Notes: generated by a model from the sequence alone, not told the origin. A stretch of DNA of 64,000 bases from Chondrus crispus (GCF_000350225.1 NW_005179283.1:186001-250000), one strand, 5' to 3'. Counted from the stretch's first letter, positions 28,136-41,309 are shown. Translations and numbers: made by a program.

Positions 28136-30704
28136 ATGAGTCAAGAATACGCCACCTCGATCCGGTCCGAACCGGCGGATCCGAGGGCGGCCGCTTTGCA
28201 CGCACCATCCCCGCCGTTCGGCGACGGCGACCCTGGTCTCCGAGACCGCGAACCGTCGCCCGAGTCCCCTGAAGGACAAGCGGCTGCGATGTTCGATCGC
28301 ATAGCTGACTACATCGAGGAAGTCCGTACTTCACTCCGTATAGACGTGACGGACGCCGTCTACTCGCGATGTGTGGACGAGCTCCGCTCCCTACGTGAAG
28401 AGAGGTTCGATCGAGTCAGCCAGTCCTTGGAGAATCTCCGAGCACTAGTCGACGAGTTACACTCGCGACTGGTGCTCGTCGAAGACTCACGCCTCGCACA
28501 GCCCGTACTGCACGGGCAAGGTCGCCCCACGAGGCCGATCCCGACGAGACGTCCCGACGATCGACCGTCCCCGTCAGCAGAGCAGTTGGGTGCGTTCGCG
28601 CACCTCTCCGCCGAGCTCAACGCTACGCGACAGCGTGCTCGTGACATGGAACGGACCATGGCCGCAAGGCTGCCCGGTGCCCCCACGAGAAGGCCCGGTG
28701 GTGCCGTACCTCCGAGCACCGTCGCTCCGGAAGGTTGGCGTCCGACTGGCGCCGACGCTAGTCGGACTGCGGAAGGAAACCGTCCCCCGATGGGCGCGAA
28801 TCTCGCGTCCGAGACCCAAGCATTGCCGCCTATCCCCGTAAGTAGGCGGCAGATGGACCGCGTATCGTACGCGGACGAACAGGACCGTGGAGGAGCCGCC
28901 CGCGGATCCGGAGAACCGAAGTTCTCCGTCGATCCCCGCTGGGGCGGCTACCCGCCGGCGAGTTATGCCGAGCATCCAGGTCCGGTAGACGTCCGTACGC
29001 TACCGGTTACCTCCTTCGGCACGCTAGGTCCCGCCGAGCCCGGGCTCGAGCCGGTGCATACGATGATTCAAGAGTTCAGCGCCGTCGCTGACTATCGTAT
29101 GTACCGCTTGGATAACACCTCGAGGCTCGTCACCTCGGGTGACGCGGGACGGATCGCGAAGTACGTCCAACGCTGCCGTGGGATCCGCCCCACGATGAGG
29201 AGCTTTGACGGTACGGACCCGATCCAGCTCCTACCGTTCTTGAAGGATATTCGGATAACCTTCAACTCGCAACACCTGACCGAAGGTGTTGCCGTCAGAG
29301 TCCTCGCGCACTTCTTAGAGCGCGACGCGGAGCGCCTGTATACGAGTTATACGATGCATGGCCTCCGCGCCGGCCAACTACACGACGACGTGAGTTGGCC
29401 GGGACTCGTGAACCAGTTCCTGAAACGCTACCTAACCGACGACGTGTTAGGTGAAGCGTACGACGCCGTGGCGACGGCGCGACAGCAATCTCATGAAACG
29501 GAGAGCACGTTCGCGGACCGGCTCGAAACGGCGGCGTTCCGGTGCACGGCAGTGTTCTCCGAACAGTCCCTCGCGCACTACTTCGTGCGGGGACTCGCTC
29601 CTGCGACCCGTGCCGCAGTTTCCGAGACAGTGCAGCGGCTGCCGAGCCGCCAGAAAACCGATCTTCCGACCATCCGCCGTATCGCAACGGCAGAAGGAAC
29701 CACTTACCGCGCTCGACGCGGTTTACCTCTGCCGGATTTGAAACCGGCAGGGAGGGCTGGCAGGACTACGAAGTCCGCCGCAATAAGTTCGCCCGCCTCT
29801 ACCCTCCATGTCGGGGAGGATGAGTGGCAGGCCGACCCTGTCCTCATTAGGCAAGGAGCAGGGCCAGTAGGGGGTCGATCCCCTTCACCGATGTCGACCG
29901 GAACGACGTCGAGCTACGCGACCGCGTTCGCGGCCACTCCAAGAGCACCCAGGGGTACGGACCCCCGGGTCGCTGAGCTCGACATCTCAAACCGAGATAC
30001 CGGAGGTGAAGCCCCTCGCGTGCCCCTCCTCACCGACGAGGAGGCGCGTCACGCGGCGACCTTCGCCTCAACGGACGGCAGCGCGTACGTGTGCTGGCTA
30101 TGTCGTACGTACGGACACGCCATGTACGCCTGCCCGTTCCTGTCGCCGGAACAACGAATGTTCACGGCGTACAGGAACTACCGGTACCAGATGGAGACGC
30201 GCCCCGGGGCGCGCAATCTACTCCGGCAAGCGGTCGGCGAGGGTCGTCCCCCGCGTCAAGGTTTCCCGAATCGGTCGGGTGGGGGCGCTCGCTTCGCCCC
30301 CCGTGGAGGCGGGTATCGTCGTACCGAACTCGATCGTCGGGATCGGCCCGACTACCGCCAGGCCGACACAAGATACCCCCGCCAAGGAGGGAGAGGGGAC
30401 CGAGACCGTTCTCGGTTACCCCAACAGGTACAGAATGCGATAATGTACCTGCAAGACTGGGTAGAGGATCCGTACCCCCTACCCACGGAGGGTCACGAAG
30501 GAGAGCCGACTCGCTTCGTTCCCCATATCCTGCGACGACCGGGCGCCGCAGGTTAAGACCCGGAAGTACCCGAGTACTTCGCCAAAGCTGCCGAGCCGCA
30601 GGGGAGGAATAGTCCCGACCCACGCGGCCGGCTACCCGGAGAAGACCTGGCCGTCGATAGCCAGGGGGGTAGCTCCGATAGCACCGGTAGTTCGAAAAAA
30701 GGGT
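28136..30704 (+). CDS. Element A gag region
   Basis: Capsid-type coding region starting MSQEYATSIRSEPAD. The N-terminal third is disordered, with a helical segment. A Retrotrans_gag-type domain lies near 29040-29650 (LAHFLERDAERLYTSYTM, FADRLETAAFRC). A CCHC zinc knuckle follows (CWLCRTYGHAMYAC) near 30090, then an Arg/Gly-rich tail. Closely related to gag of B and C. Fossil, about one break. Confidence 0.85.
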
Positions 30705-30927
30705 AAAGACGGTTACGTACACGCGGTCGCGTGAGCCGTCTTTTCCCTATGAACTAGACCGGTCCCCGCGTGCTGGCCAAGGACACGGGGGGTATTGTCC
30801 GATAATACATCCCCCGCTATCGGAGTCGAGCACGGGGACTCCAGCAATGTTGCAGGAGAAACCCAACACCGAGGTCCACGTAGACCCGATGTTGGAATAA
30901 GGCACCACAGGGACACCCGACATCCCA

Positions 30928-33900
30928 GTGAAACGCAACGAGCGAGACGTGGTTAACGCCGACCGACACGAGTCGGTCGACCTCCTGACCCCGGTGAGCC
31001 CAAGGTCGCCGACGAAATGTCCGCCTCGTACGGACTCCGGCACCTGGACGGGCGTCACTGAGACGCGAACGTCCCCCGGCTCGAGCCGAAGGAAACGCAA
31101 GAGGGGCCAACGCCGAAGTCGAAGGCCCCGGCGGAACGACCTCACCGATAAGGTCGCGCCCAAGGTGGTAGATGACCTCGTATGCCTCATGACGTCGAAA
31201 ATATATAACGTCTTGGGCTCCGTGGCCACCGAAAGCAACGCGTTTAAGCCCCACACGATCGCCGTCGACACGTGCTCAGGCTACAACTTGGTGAGGAAGG
31301 CCGACCTCCCTCCCGACTGGGCTCGCTACGCAATACGGGGCGCGCCATTACCACGCCTGGCTGGCGCGAACAGTAACCCGCTTCGACTTACGGCGGTCGT
31401 CCGCCTCGCGGTCCGGCTGCGGAACACGACGTTCCGCATACCTTTCGTAGTGGCGGAACAACTCGCTGTTCCCGTTCTACTTGGGACGGCGTTCATTGAT
31501 GCGCACGTACGCAGCATCGACATCGATGGACAGAAGCTCGAACTTCGTCACGGTGGGTCGGTAGCCATCGTCAATGGGAAGGGGGAACCGACTCCCCCTA
31601 CCAGGCGACATGGTCGCCAAACGAGTCGTCCGGAGGTACGCGAGGAGGCCCCGCAGGCGATCCGAATCGCCCGCTGGGCTACCATCCCCGCGATGTCGCA
31701 AGCCCGTGTGCGTGTGACAACCGCGGGGAGGGGTCTCGTGTTCCTGGAGCCCAAGCCCTCACTCCAACACCGCCATGGAGTGAGGCTGACGAATGGCGTC
31801 GCGGAAGTCCTGCCGAACCAGACATTCGAAGTCATCGTCGCAAACTTCTTGCGACGGGAGAGGCGGCTTCCGAAGCACACCGTCGTGGGATACGCGAAGC
31901 GCAACCCCCTCGCGATCCTCACGCCCGAACGTCGAGTTGCTGAGTGGGTCGCGCTCGCGTTGCATCTGACCGACTTGACCGATCAAGTCAGAGAGGTCGG
32001 AGCTGGCCGATCCAGCTCCGACGAGAAGGCAACCGCATGGAGTGAAGGGGTTGACCCGGACGAACGGTCACCTATACCCCAACCGACGGCGGAGGGTACT
32101 GTACCCCCCCAGCAGAAGGATCCCGAAAATCCACCGATGGATTGGGAAAAAGAGATTGACTTGTCATACATCGATGATGACAAGCTCCGTGGCCACGTGC
32201 TCGAGATGCTCCGTAAGCACTCGAGTCTGTGGAGCGGTGCGCTCGGAACGATCCAAGCCACAGAGCACCGCATTCCCCTCGAACCGGGAACGAAACCGAT
32301 TCGTTCTATGCCCTATCGGAAGGGCCCGGCCATGCGCGAAATGGTCGCGAAGGAGGTCAACAAGATGTTGAACGCAGGGGTTATCGAACCCGCGAGCACC
32401 GAGTGGGCGTCCCCGGTGGTGCTCGTACCGAAGAAAGACGGCTCTCTTCGGTTCTGCGTGGACTACCGGCGTCTCAACGCGAAGACTGCAGCGGATTCGT
32501 ATCCGCTGCCGCGTATGGACGACTGCATCGACTCGTCAGGAGATGCAGCCGTCTTTACGACGCTGGACTGCAATTCCGGTTATTGGCAGATCCCGGTCGC
32601 TCCCGAGGACCGGGATAAGACTACCTTCACGACACATATGGGTACGTACCGCCATTTGCGCATGCCGTTTGGATTAAAAGGGGCACCGGCCACCTTCCAA
32701 CGTGCCCTCGATATCATACTCTCCGGAGTCCGCTGGCAAATATGCCTCGTCTATCTCGATGATGTTATCGTGTTCTCACGTACGGACGCGGAACACGCAA
32801 GGCATCTCGATACCGTCTTGAGCTTGTTGCGGAGTGCCGGCATCTCCCTCAAGCTTAAGAAGTGCAGCTTCTTCCGTCCCAAGGTGCATTACCTGGGGCA
32901 CGTGATATCCCCAGGTAAGCTGAGCGTTTCGGATACGGCCTCCGACGCCTTCCGAACGTTCACGTTCCCGAGGACGCTGACGCAGGTGCGCTCGTTCCTC
33001 GGGGCGTGTAACGTGTATCGTCGCTTCGTCAAGGGCTTCTCGAAGATTGCCCGTCCGTTAACCGATATAACGTGCAAGGACTCGGATCACGATTTCGATA
33101 ACCCAACGGAAGTTCAGCTTCAGGCTTTCGAAAGCCTGAAGGCTGCGATGATCTCCCCGCCGATCCTCGCGCTACCACGGTACGGCCGACCGTACCTGTT
33201 GGACACTGACGCCAGTGCATATCAACTCGGGTGCACCCTCCTACAGGAGCACGACGAGCCAAACGATTGGCGCCCCGTTGGGTACTGGTCGTACGCACTA
33301 AGCGATAGCGAACGGAACTACAGCGCTACGGAGCGTGAGTGCTTCGCCGTGGTGTGGGCCGTCCGCACACTGCGGCGGTATATCGAAGGAACCAAGTTCA
33401 CCGTCCGGACGGATCACGACGCCCTCCGATGGCTCATGTCGCTCACGGAGAGCTCAGGAAGACTCATCCGGTGGCGGCTACGTCTGGCTGAATACGATTT
33501 CACCATTCAGTACCGCCCCGGGCGCGTGCATCAGGTGCCCGATGCCCTGTCACGACTCGTGTCGCCGAAGGTCGCCGATGACCCTCGCCCCACCGTCGAG
33601 GTGGATGACGACATCCCCACTTTCGACGGGGGCACGACAGTTCGAGACGTATCCAACGAGCTCGCGGACCACGCGTGTACCGCGAGCTGCGATCATCAGG
33701 CCGTCCATGTCTTCGTAACGACACGGAACCAAGCCGAAGCCCGAACAAGGTCGCGCGTACGGACGCGCGACGAACCGCGAGGTGACGACGAAGGCCCTGG
33801 TCTTCAAGGACCCAATTCGTTTTGGGAGGAGAACGACGAGTTCGACGCCGCCGATATCCAGCGCGCCGAAGACCCCGAGGCTGGCGCGCTCGACTCCCCG

Positions 33901-35428
33901 GTCGCCCCACCGCAGGACGACCTTCCGGCCCCTCTTACGATAGAGGAGATAGCCGAAGAGCAACGCGTGGATGACTTCTGCCAAACCGTTTTGGCACGAC
34001 AGTCAGAGTCCGGGGACTCCGCGTTCTTGGAGGACCACCAAGGGGTGCTCAAACGGAGACACCCCTTCGACCCTGATATCGTTCAGGTGGTGGTACCTCG
34101 GACGCTCCGCGCCAGGCTCCTCCGCCTGTGCCACAACCCGGCCATCGCGGGGCACCCGGGCCAGAACCGTATGTACTACGCACTTCGACGCGAGTACTAC
34201 TGGCCCCACCTGGCTGCAGACGTGGCAGCCACGGTGCGAGGGTGTCGGACCTGCGCGATGAACCGGGTCAAGCTGAGGAAACATCTCAATCGATTGAGAT
34301 TGTTCCCAGCTACGAGGCCTCTCGAGAGCCTCGCCATCGACATCTTGGGGCCGCTCCCCAAGACGAAGACAGGAAAACGATTCCTGCTCGTAATTACGGA
34401 CCGTTTTAGCAAGCTGACGCAAGTCGTGGCGCTCCGCACGATAACCGCATACACCGTCGCAGTTGCGTTCTGCGAGTCGTGGGTGTTCAAATACGGCGTC
34501 CCTCGCACGTTGCTTTCGGACAACGGCCCTCAGTTTAATGCCAAGTTCTTCCACAGCACGTGCCGTGTTCTGGGGATAACGAATTTGTACACTTCGGCGT
34601 ACCATCCCCAGACGAACGGGCAAGTCGAGCGATATAATCGAACAATCGCCTCGATGCTGCGGAACTACGTAGGTGAACACCAGGACGACTGGGATGTGTA
34701 CGTGGGGCCGCTTACGTATGCGTACAACTCCCACGTACATCGCACCACACGCACCACGCCGTTTGAGCTCGTGCTCAGCAGGCCCCCGACGGAGTTCTCG
34801 CTCCGACGGACGGAAGGCGACGCGCCCCCTGCCGACAGGGGGAACCCACGTGCCGAGTTCCTCAAGACCCTGGACTCGACTATCCAAAAGGCCTACGGAA
34901 GCCTTCGGCGAACGCAAGCTCGCTATAAACGCGACTTTGACAAGCGTATTCGGCGCACCAACTTGCGCCTCAAGGCAGGTGACTACGTATATCTGAACCC
35001 CACCGATGGGGGGAAGACATCAAACAAGCTGGCCTCCCCGGCTGTCGGACCGTACCGAGTTCTCGCGAACGACCAGCGCACCATCACGATCGATCGTGAT
35101 GGAGTTACAGAGCGCGTCTCGGCAGACCGCTGCGTCTACGCCCCCCCCCCCCCCGGCGAACGCGCCAAAGGCTAGCACGACTACCCCCGAAGACCTTGCC
35201 GACAAGATCAATGAAGGCACACAGTATGCCGTCGAACGGCTACTCAAGCATCGCGTCATGGAGGATGGAACTACGGAGTTCCTCATTAAATGGGCAGACT
35301 ACGATACTCTCACATGGACGGCGCGTACCCACATCCCCGAGGAGTTGGTGTCTCGTTACGCACAAAGACTCCGGGCGCGTACAGGGAGAGACCTCACCTC
35401 AGAAGTGAACGCGGACGTTCACTCTTGA
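30928..35428 (+). CDS. Element A pol region (protease, RT, RNase H, integrase, chromodomain)
   Basis: Order seen: aspartic protease (AVDTCSGYNLV), reverse transcriptase (CVDYRRLN, YLDDVIVFSRT), RNase H (LLDTDASAYQLG, ATERECFAVVWA), zinc-binding HHCC and integrase core (LAIDILGPLPK, SDNGPQFNAKFF, QTNGQVERYNRT), and a chromodomain (FLIKWADYDTLTW) at about 35210-35400. This order, with integrase after RNase H, and the chromodomain define a Ty3/gypsy chromovirus. Fossil, nearly open throughout, about one break. Confidence 0.9.
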
Positions 35429-38215
35429 GGAGGGGGCCCTCAACCGCATCGTTGCGAATTAAATTCCACCTCGAATTAAATGCACCCCGCGTACATGGGG
35501 CAAAAGGGGGACGCGCGAAGGGACAGCTGTCCCCAGAGAGCAGCAACGGAATAATTCGCGAGACGTCAAGACGTATTGGCAACCGAGTTCATCGAAAACG
35601 ACCAGTTATTGCCGGCAAGAGGCAGGAGGGAGGATAGTACGTGCTGCCCTACGCAAAGCGGTCGCACCTCGAGGAGTAGAAGGCAGAGTGACGCGGTCGA
35701 ACGCGAAAATGCCCTAAAACAAGTGCCCACGAAGGCATCGCCCGTTTCGTATTGACCAGAGGACGTCAAGACGTATCGACGAAGGTCCCGTAAGCAATCC
35801 AGAGGAAGCGAACAGCACGAGCTGCGCCCTGAGGGCACCTCGTCACGGACTGTGGGCAAGGAGCCCTCCAGCAGGGAGACGATCTCCCAGAGCGATATAG
35901 TCGCCCCGCGGTCGCCAGAAGTTCTGCCGACATGGGGACAGCTGTCCTGCACGCCCCGGTCCGGACCAGCTGCGCTATGAAGAAATGTTCCGCGATCCCG
36001 AGTCCCTCGCGACGACGAGAAGACGCAGCCCTGCATTAGGTAGCAACGACAAGTACGCCCCAGTTGGAATAAGGGGAGAGAAAGAGACAGTATGGGCCGC
36101 CGTCGGCTGATACACGCGAGATCAGAGCTCCAACAAACAGCCACCGCCATACCCTAAATACCGGGGAAAATATTGGTGAAATGGGAAATTACACTGACGG
36201 GCGGTTGCACGGGCAGGACGCCCAGACACGTGCTGTACGCAACAACGCGCAAGGGACGTCCGGACAGCGGCGCGTGGGAAGAGTACAGCGTGTACCCACA
36301 GATCGGCACACGCAAGCGGTGCCGCCCCCTTCATAATCGTCAAACCAACGGACGTCCGACGCACGGGTCGTCACGGACGCGGAGCGGGCACCAAGAACAG
36401 CAGCCCGAGGCGCTGAGCAAGAAAAGACCCTCCCGCGGTGGATACGGCACGCGAGCAACGAACGCGCCCCCGCCGTGGGCTCGCAAGCAGGGGGGGCTCG
36501 AGCTCTCCCACGACCGCGCTGACGCACAGCTCGGGCGTCGAGGGAGGAGCCGACTCCCTCCTCGTCCCCCGCATGCCAACGATCGGCCCCTTTCCCCCGC
36601 TCGCTCGCCCGAAAGCGGAGCGGGGAAGGCTACAGTACGGAGCGCGACGTCGCGCTGGGTAGCAGACAGGGCCGGACGGAAGGAACGCCCTACGACGGTG
36701 ACGGGCGGACAGGAAGGGAGAGCGGAGAAGTTTTGCTGGCATCCACGAGAGTCCAGGCGTTTGGACTTCCCTCTCGCCGTGGGAGTACACACCGCCGCGC
36801 GTGCGCTCACGCGCGAAGGCGGACGCGGGTTATGAGGAGCAGCGACGTGCTCAGACCCTCCTGCCCGCGCGGATCAATCGAATGATCCCTCGAACTGGCC
36901 TCCCCGCCTTCCCACCGGCGGGGCGGCACGGACGCGTAGCTCGGGTGAAGAGGGAGGAGGCGACTCCCCCCCCATTCTCCCACACGCCGAAGATTTGCTT
37001 CGTCAACCCTGCTCGCTCGTCCGATTTCGGAGCGGCGGGAGACTACAGTGCGAGGAAGACGTCGCGCTGGGATTGAGGTACGCAGCACGCCTGCAGTGGA
37101 CGTGCAATAAGGACGAGCGGGGACGTCCCGGTAGTGTCTACGAAGAGCCAAGCGAGGCGGACTCCGGTCGGACATGCACCCGACCGACGGCCGAAGGGCG
37201 GAGAGCGGGGCGCTCGTACTCTCATCTTCCCGTAATAGTACACAAATTCGCGCGTACGGTCACACCCGAAAGCGGACGCGGCTCACGAAAGCGAACAACA
37301 AGTTCTCACCTTCCGAGCCACGCCGACAATTCGGATTGTCACCCCGCTAGCCCTGCTCGCTTGACCATGAGCGACAACGACGGCTACTGTACTCAGCCGA
37401 GCCCGACGACGAGCTCGGGAAGAAAACCACGACGCGTTAGTGGCAAGACCGGCATCGCGCACGACCGGCCCCGTTTCGAGGACGGGAGAATGAACGCGCC
37501 GAAAAATACCGCGAACCTGACAGGTACGGACTGTCAAAAAGCATCAGCGAATACCACGCACAAGAGACGACGCATTCAGAGGGACGCGCCCTGGACGAGA
37601 CCCCGACCGACTTAGCGCGAGGCGGGGGTATCGACACGCCGCGAACGACCCTGTCGTAAGAGAAAAAAAAAAAAAAGGAGGGGGATGTACAGAACACAGT
37701 TGAGCGTAAGCGTGGAGGGTGGGAATTAGTTCGACGGACGTCGTCGACCCACGCGAACCGCGGGCTCTTTGGAACGGTTGGGGAAGAGTCCACGGGGGCA
37801 TGACATCCCCGGGACGACCCGGGGCACCCCCCGTGGAAGCCACGACGACCGGCGCAGGGGAAGGACCGGCAAGCGAGGCAACGCGACCCTCAGACGGAGA
37901 CACCATGACCAGCGCCCCGAGACAACCGACGAAAGGCGACGGTACGATCGCGGCACGAACCGCGAGGAAGGGAGAAGATGTTCCGACGGAAGAAACGTCG
38001 ACGCGAGCACTGAGTGAGCGTCGCTCGGATGGGTTGGGGGAAAAGAAGAGAGAGCCCACGCACAAACACGGGGAGCGAGAACGGCGGTACGATAAGAGAA
38101 GGGGGTCGGGACGACGTGCATCCACCTCCAGACCAGCGAAAGAGCCCTCAGACATGGTCGCCTCTACAAGCCCGAGAGTGCTGAACGCGGACGTTCAGTT
38201 TTGAGGGGGGGGCCG
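35429..38215. other. Element A 3' accessory region
   Basis: 2.8 kb between pol and the 3' LTR, with no convincing gene. It is bracketed by two copies of a hairpin plus G-run motif (35405-35436 and 38181-38215). The second copy abuts the 3' LTR and serves as the polypurine tract. The corresponding region of element B is twice as long and carries an antisense gene. Confidence 0.6.
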
Positions 38216-38917
38216 TGTAGCATAACCCCCCCCTCTGGGGCTTTAAATTAGATTAGATCAAGAACTAGATCAGCTACTGTAGAGCGTCGAGCTCTACAGT
38301 ACAACCGCGCGTGTCGACGTGTACACCACGGGGACAAGGGACACGCGCATACACGCGCACACGTGTACAGCGCGCGAGCGAGGCGCGCACGCACCACGAG
38401 TAATACGTGTACTGTCAGCCTCGACATAGCTGACAGTATTACAGTGCAGGCCGACCTGCACTACAGTAGCCCACTACAGTACCTCGGTACTGTAGTGTTA
38501 TGATAGATTGTTTTGTATATTAAATATGGAGCGGACCGACGGCGGCGGAAGGGGACAAGCACGGGCTGGTCCTCAACCGACCGCCAAGGTCAGTCCACCC
38601 AGCTTATTCTAAACGTTGCCTTCGCTCTTCGCGCGCGTTTAGTCGGAGCCGAGCCGGAGTGGACGCGCAGCACGCGAGCGAGCACGGAACCGCCTCCGCC
38701 CGTCAGCACTGGTACGTCACCCAGTGCTGCTCCGGGCCGTCGAGGCGTCGATCCGCTCGTGCGTGCGCGCGTCCCTGCTCGCTCCCGCTCTACCACTGCT
38801 ACCCGGGCCCGAGCCCGGTTCCGTAGCTGGTTGGCCCGCTTCACCCCTTCTCCGATCCGGGGTCTACAGGTCGAACTGCGCATACACCTCCAGTCGTCTG
38901 GGGGTGTTTATGCTACA
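38216..38917 (+). repeat. Element A 3' LTR
   Basis: Same length as the 5' LTR (702 bases) and nearly identical, preceded by a G-rich polypurine tract. Confidence 0.95.
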
Positions 38918-39005
38918 AGCCCTCTCCATGGCGTTCTCGAACAACTCGGCAGCGCGAGCTGGATTTGCCTCGACCCCCTCTGGGCCTTCCGTTAGCATTT
39001 GCTGA
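38918..39005 (-). pseudogene. Sel1-like repeat protein, 5' part (split by element A)
   Basis: On the minus strand it reads LTEGPEGVEANPARAAELF then ENAMERA, a Sel1 repeat, and reaches the target duplication in the same frame as the fragment at 27108-27357. The upstream reading suggests a frameshift before LTEG. This part and 27108-27357 were one decaying host gene before element A inserted. Confidence 0.65.
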
Positions 39006-39173
39006 GGTTGACCATTGTGCCTCTATGACCGTGCCTCCCTCAAAACCTACCCTTCCCCATCAAGGGTAGCTCGTACCTATCATTAGTTTACTAATAGAAG
39101 CCCCGGAGAACATGAAACAGGACGAGAAGGCGGCCTCCGAGCAGAGCAGCCTCACCAGTCGTCAGCATGCCAA

Positions 39174-39272
39174 CACGGCAACATCCTGTTCAGGCTAGGC
39201 AACCCAGCGAGGGACGGACGGGTTGGAGTAGGAAAGGATGCTGCAGGCGCTGTGAAGTTGTACGAAGCCGAC
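39174..39272 (+). pseudogene. Isolated Sel1-like repeat on the opposite strand
   Basis: The plus strand reads HGNILFRLGNPARDGRVGVG then KDAAGAVKLYEAD, again a Sel1 repeat, but opposite in direction to the neighbouring Sel1 fragments. It has no start or stop of its own and is probably a relic of a second, inverted Sel1 gene. Confidence 0.55.
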
Positions 39273-39439
39273 GTCTTCCGATGTTCCCCTCGCAGGACGT
39301 ACATGAACGCCCCTTGCCATGCTCCGTGTGGTTTTCACCCAACACGCGCTCTTATTCCCTGGCACATCTCTCAACCGACACCTTTCCTCTCTCTAGTCTC
39401 CCGACGCCTTTCTCTCTCCTCGCAAACCTATTCGCGGTC

Positions 39440-40652
39440 TCACAAAGGCCTCTTTTTCGGCACCTCCGGCAACCTCGGAAACGCCCGTGGCGTTGCCATC
39501 ACCTTTCATACGGCCATAATACACTTCTTCCTTCCGTCAATCTCTTCCGCCTCTTCCCCTTGCCCCTGCATCCACTCCCACGGCCACGCCTCGCGCACAC
39601 CTTCCAGCTTCCCGCCCAAGAGCGGGAGCTCGGTCGCACGTAAGATGGAAAATTCCATCATGTAAAACTCGATTTTCGGTCGCGTAGGGGGTGGGCATGG
39701 CCGAAGGATTGGCTCCTCGACGTCTCCGGGCTTGGCTCCGATGCTGATAAGGACGCATCGGCGGAAGGCGATGCCCTTGTCGTAGGGATCTGTCGGCCCT
39801 TCAGTCGTGTCATCAAAGTTTTAGTACCGCGGCTTCATCAAGGCAACTTCACGCACGTGATCTTCATAGTCTTCGCCATCGGCGGGGTCCCCGCGAACGA
39901 CGGAAGTGGTCATATTCTCGAACAGCTCCTCAAAGGAGACGTTGACTTGGCCCATGGATTTGCTCTCGCGGAAGGGGTCTTGCAGCGACTCGTTCGGGCG
40001 GGTAGCAATATATATCTCTTTGAAGGATGTGACGGGATGGGTCATATCAAGGAAGCATAAAAAGTGGTAAGGCTGTTCCCGAACTTCAAATCTATCGGAT
40101 TGCGAGCAACAGATTTCGGCCCAGGGGCAGCTGGCGTGGCAGCCGGGGGCAAATCAGGGCGCCGAGGAAAAGGCTATTTCGCAGAGAATGGCGGTGAGAG
40201 GGGAGAACCTGACCCGAGTATGCCATTGATGGGACTTTCATCAATTCCAAAATTAACACCTCTTTCGGGACTTAGAAGTGAAGCTACGGACTTCGGGTAC
40301 TTTGTGTCGGTGATGAGCCTCCTGATAGCCTCCTTCGGGGCCGCAATCTCCTCAGCTCCAGCGCCCACGCTCTTCTGCGCGAAAATATGCCCCCACCTTT
40401 TTCCAGCGGCACGCACAGCTCGCAGCAAACGGGCATTTCCGCCAATGACCGTGCCATGACCGTGTCATCGTGTCATACCGCTTCCGATGCATCTTACTCT
40501 GCCCGACCTCCCCCGCCCTCCCCCACACGGACGTGACGTTGCGCAGGGCCAGCTCGCGCTCCACGATGTCGTGGAGGCGCGCCTTCTTGCGCGCGGCCTC
40601 GAGCGGCGTGATGTCCCACTGCGGCCTCACGATGGCCAGGACGAGCCCTGGG
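39440..40652 (-). pseudogene. rsmG: rsmG/gidB 16S rRNA m7G methyltransferase, 3' part (split by element B)
   Basis: RsmG methylates N7 of G527 in bacterial-type 16S rRNA; in an alga it would act in the plastid or mitochondrion. Reading leftwards from element B: LVLAIVRPQWDITPLEAARK, KARLHDIVERELALRNVTSV, then VMARSLAEMPVCCELCVPL, FAQKSVGAGAEEIAAPKEAI, and far downstream LLGGKLEGVREAWPWEW and the family's typical C-terminus TPRAFPRLPEVPKKRPL with stop at 39440-39442. Damage besides the retroelement: an 8-base tandem duplication (CGTGTCAT twice, 40461-40476), loss of one base near 40385, an in-frame stop at 39506-39508, and a block of about 690 bases (roughly 39620-40312) with no RsmG counterpart. 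The gene is dead at this locus. Confidence 0.8.
39620..40312 (-). other. About 690-base insertion of unknown origin inside the rsmG pseudogene
   Basis: Lies between the RsmG helix AAPKEAIRRL and the next RsmG segment LLGGKLEG. It has gene-like stretches on the minus strand (for example MTHPVTSFKEIYIATRPNES and PYDKGIAFRRCVLISIG) but no recognised family, terminal repeats or clear duplication of its flanks. Confidence 0.5.
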
Positions 40653-41309
40653 TGTAGCATAAACACCCCCAGCGATAGGGGTGTATGCGCAGTTCGACCG
40701 AGACCCCGTCCGATCGGGAAGACGGGGTGAAGCGGGACACCAGCTAACGGCACCGGGCAGCGGGCCCGGGTAGCGTGGTAGAGCGGGAACGGGGAGGACG
40801 CCGGTACGTGCGAGCGGTTCGACGCCTCGACGCCCCGGCGCGGTACTGGGTAACGATCCAGTACCGACGGGCGGAGGCGGAGCCGACTCGTGGGCGTACT
40901 GCGCGCGTCCTCAACCCGCGCTCGGTGCCGCTTTAAGGTAGTTAGCGAACGCTACCTTAGAATAAGCGGGCAGTCGGACCTTGACGGTCGGTGGGTGACA
41001 GGTCCTTGCTTGTCCTCTTCCACCGCCGCCGGTCCGCTCCATATTTAATGTACATAATAACCTATCATAATAGTACAGTACCGATGTACTGTAGCGGTCG
41101 GTCGGCACTGTAATACTGTCAGCCATCGGGGCTGACAGTACACGTGTGTGTGTGCGCTCTTCGGTCCCGCGCGTACACGTGTACTCGTGCGCCCCCTGTA
41201 CTCGGGGTTACACGTGGTGATACTGTAGAGCATCGAGCTCTACAGTAACCGATCCGATTCTGAGTTGATCTAATCTAAAATAAAGCCCCAGGGGGGGGGT
41301 TATGCTACA
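40653..41309 (-). repeat. Element B 3' LTR
   Basis: On the plus strand it starts TGTAGCATAA and ends TTATGCTACA. A polypurine tract (C run on the plus strand, 41313-41321) adjoins it on the inner side. Confidence 0.95.

Larger units (their letters stand above)
27358..38917 (+). mobile_element. Element A: Ty3/gypsy chromovirus-type LTR retrotransposon
   Basis: A complete insertion of 11.6 kb: 5' LTR 27358-28059, primer-binding site 28061-28073, gag, pol with chromodomain, a 2.8-kb 3' region, polypurine tract just before 38216, and 3' LTR 38216-38917. Flanks AGCCT/AGCCC give a 5-bp duplication with one mismatch. The LTRs are both 702 bases and by eye differ at about five places, so the insertion is young. 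As a fossil it is nearly whole, with roughly two breaks. Confidence 0.9.

Noticed and set aside
30715-30927. Gag-pol junction as a separate regulatory RNA
   Set aside because: Similar strings recur in A, B and C, but no clear hairpin or slippery site could be established by eye.
36173-38155. Possible accessory gene in the element A 3' region
   Set aside because: Frames on both strands are Arg/Ser/Pro-rich, overlap each other and do not resemble the antisense protein of element B.
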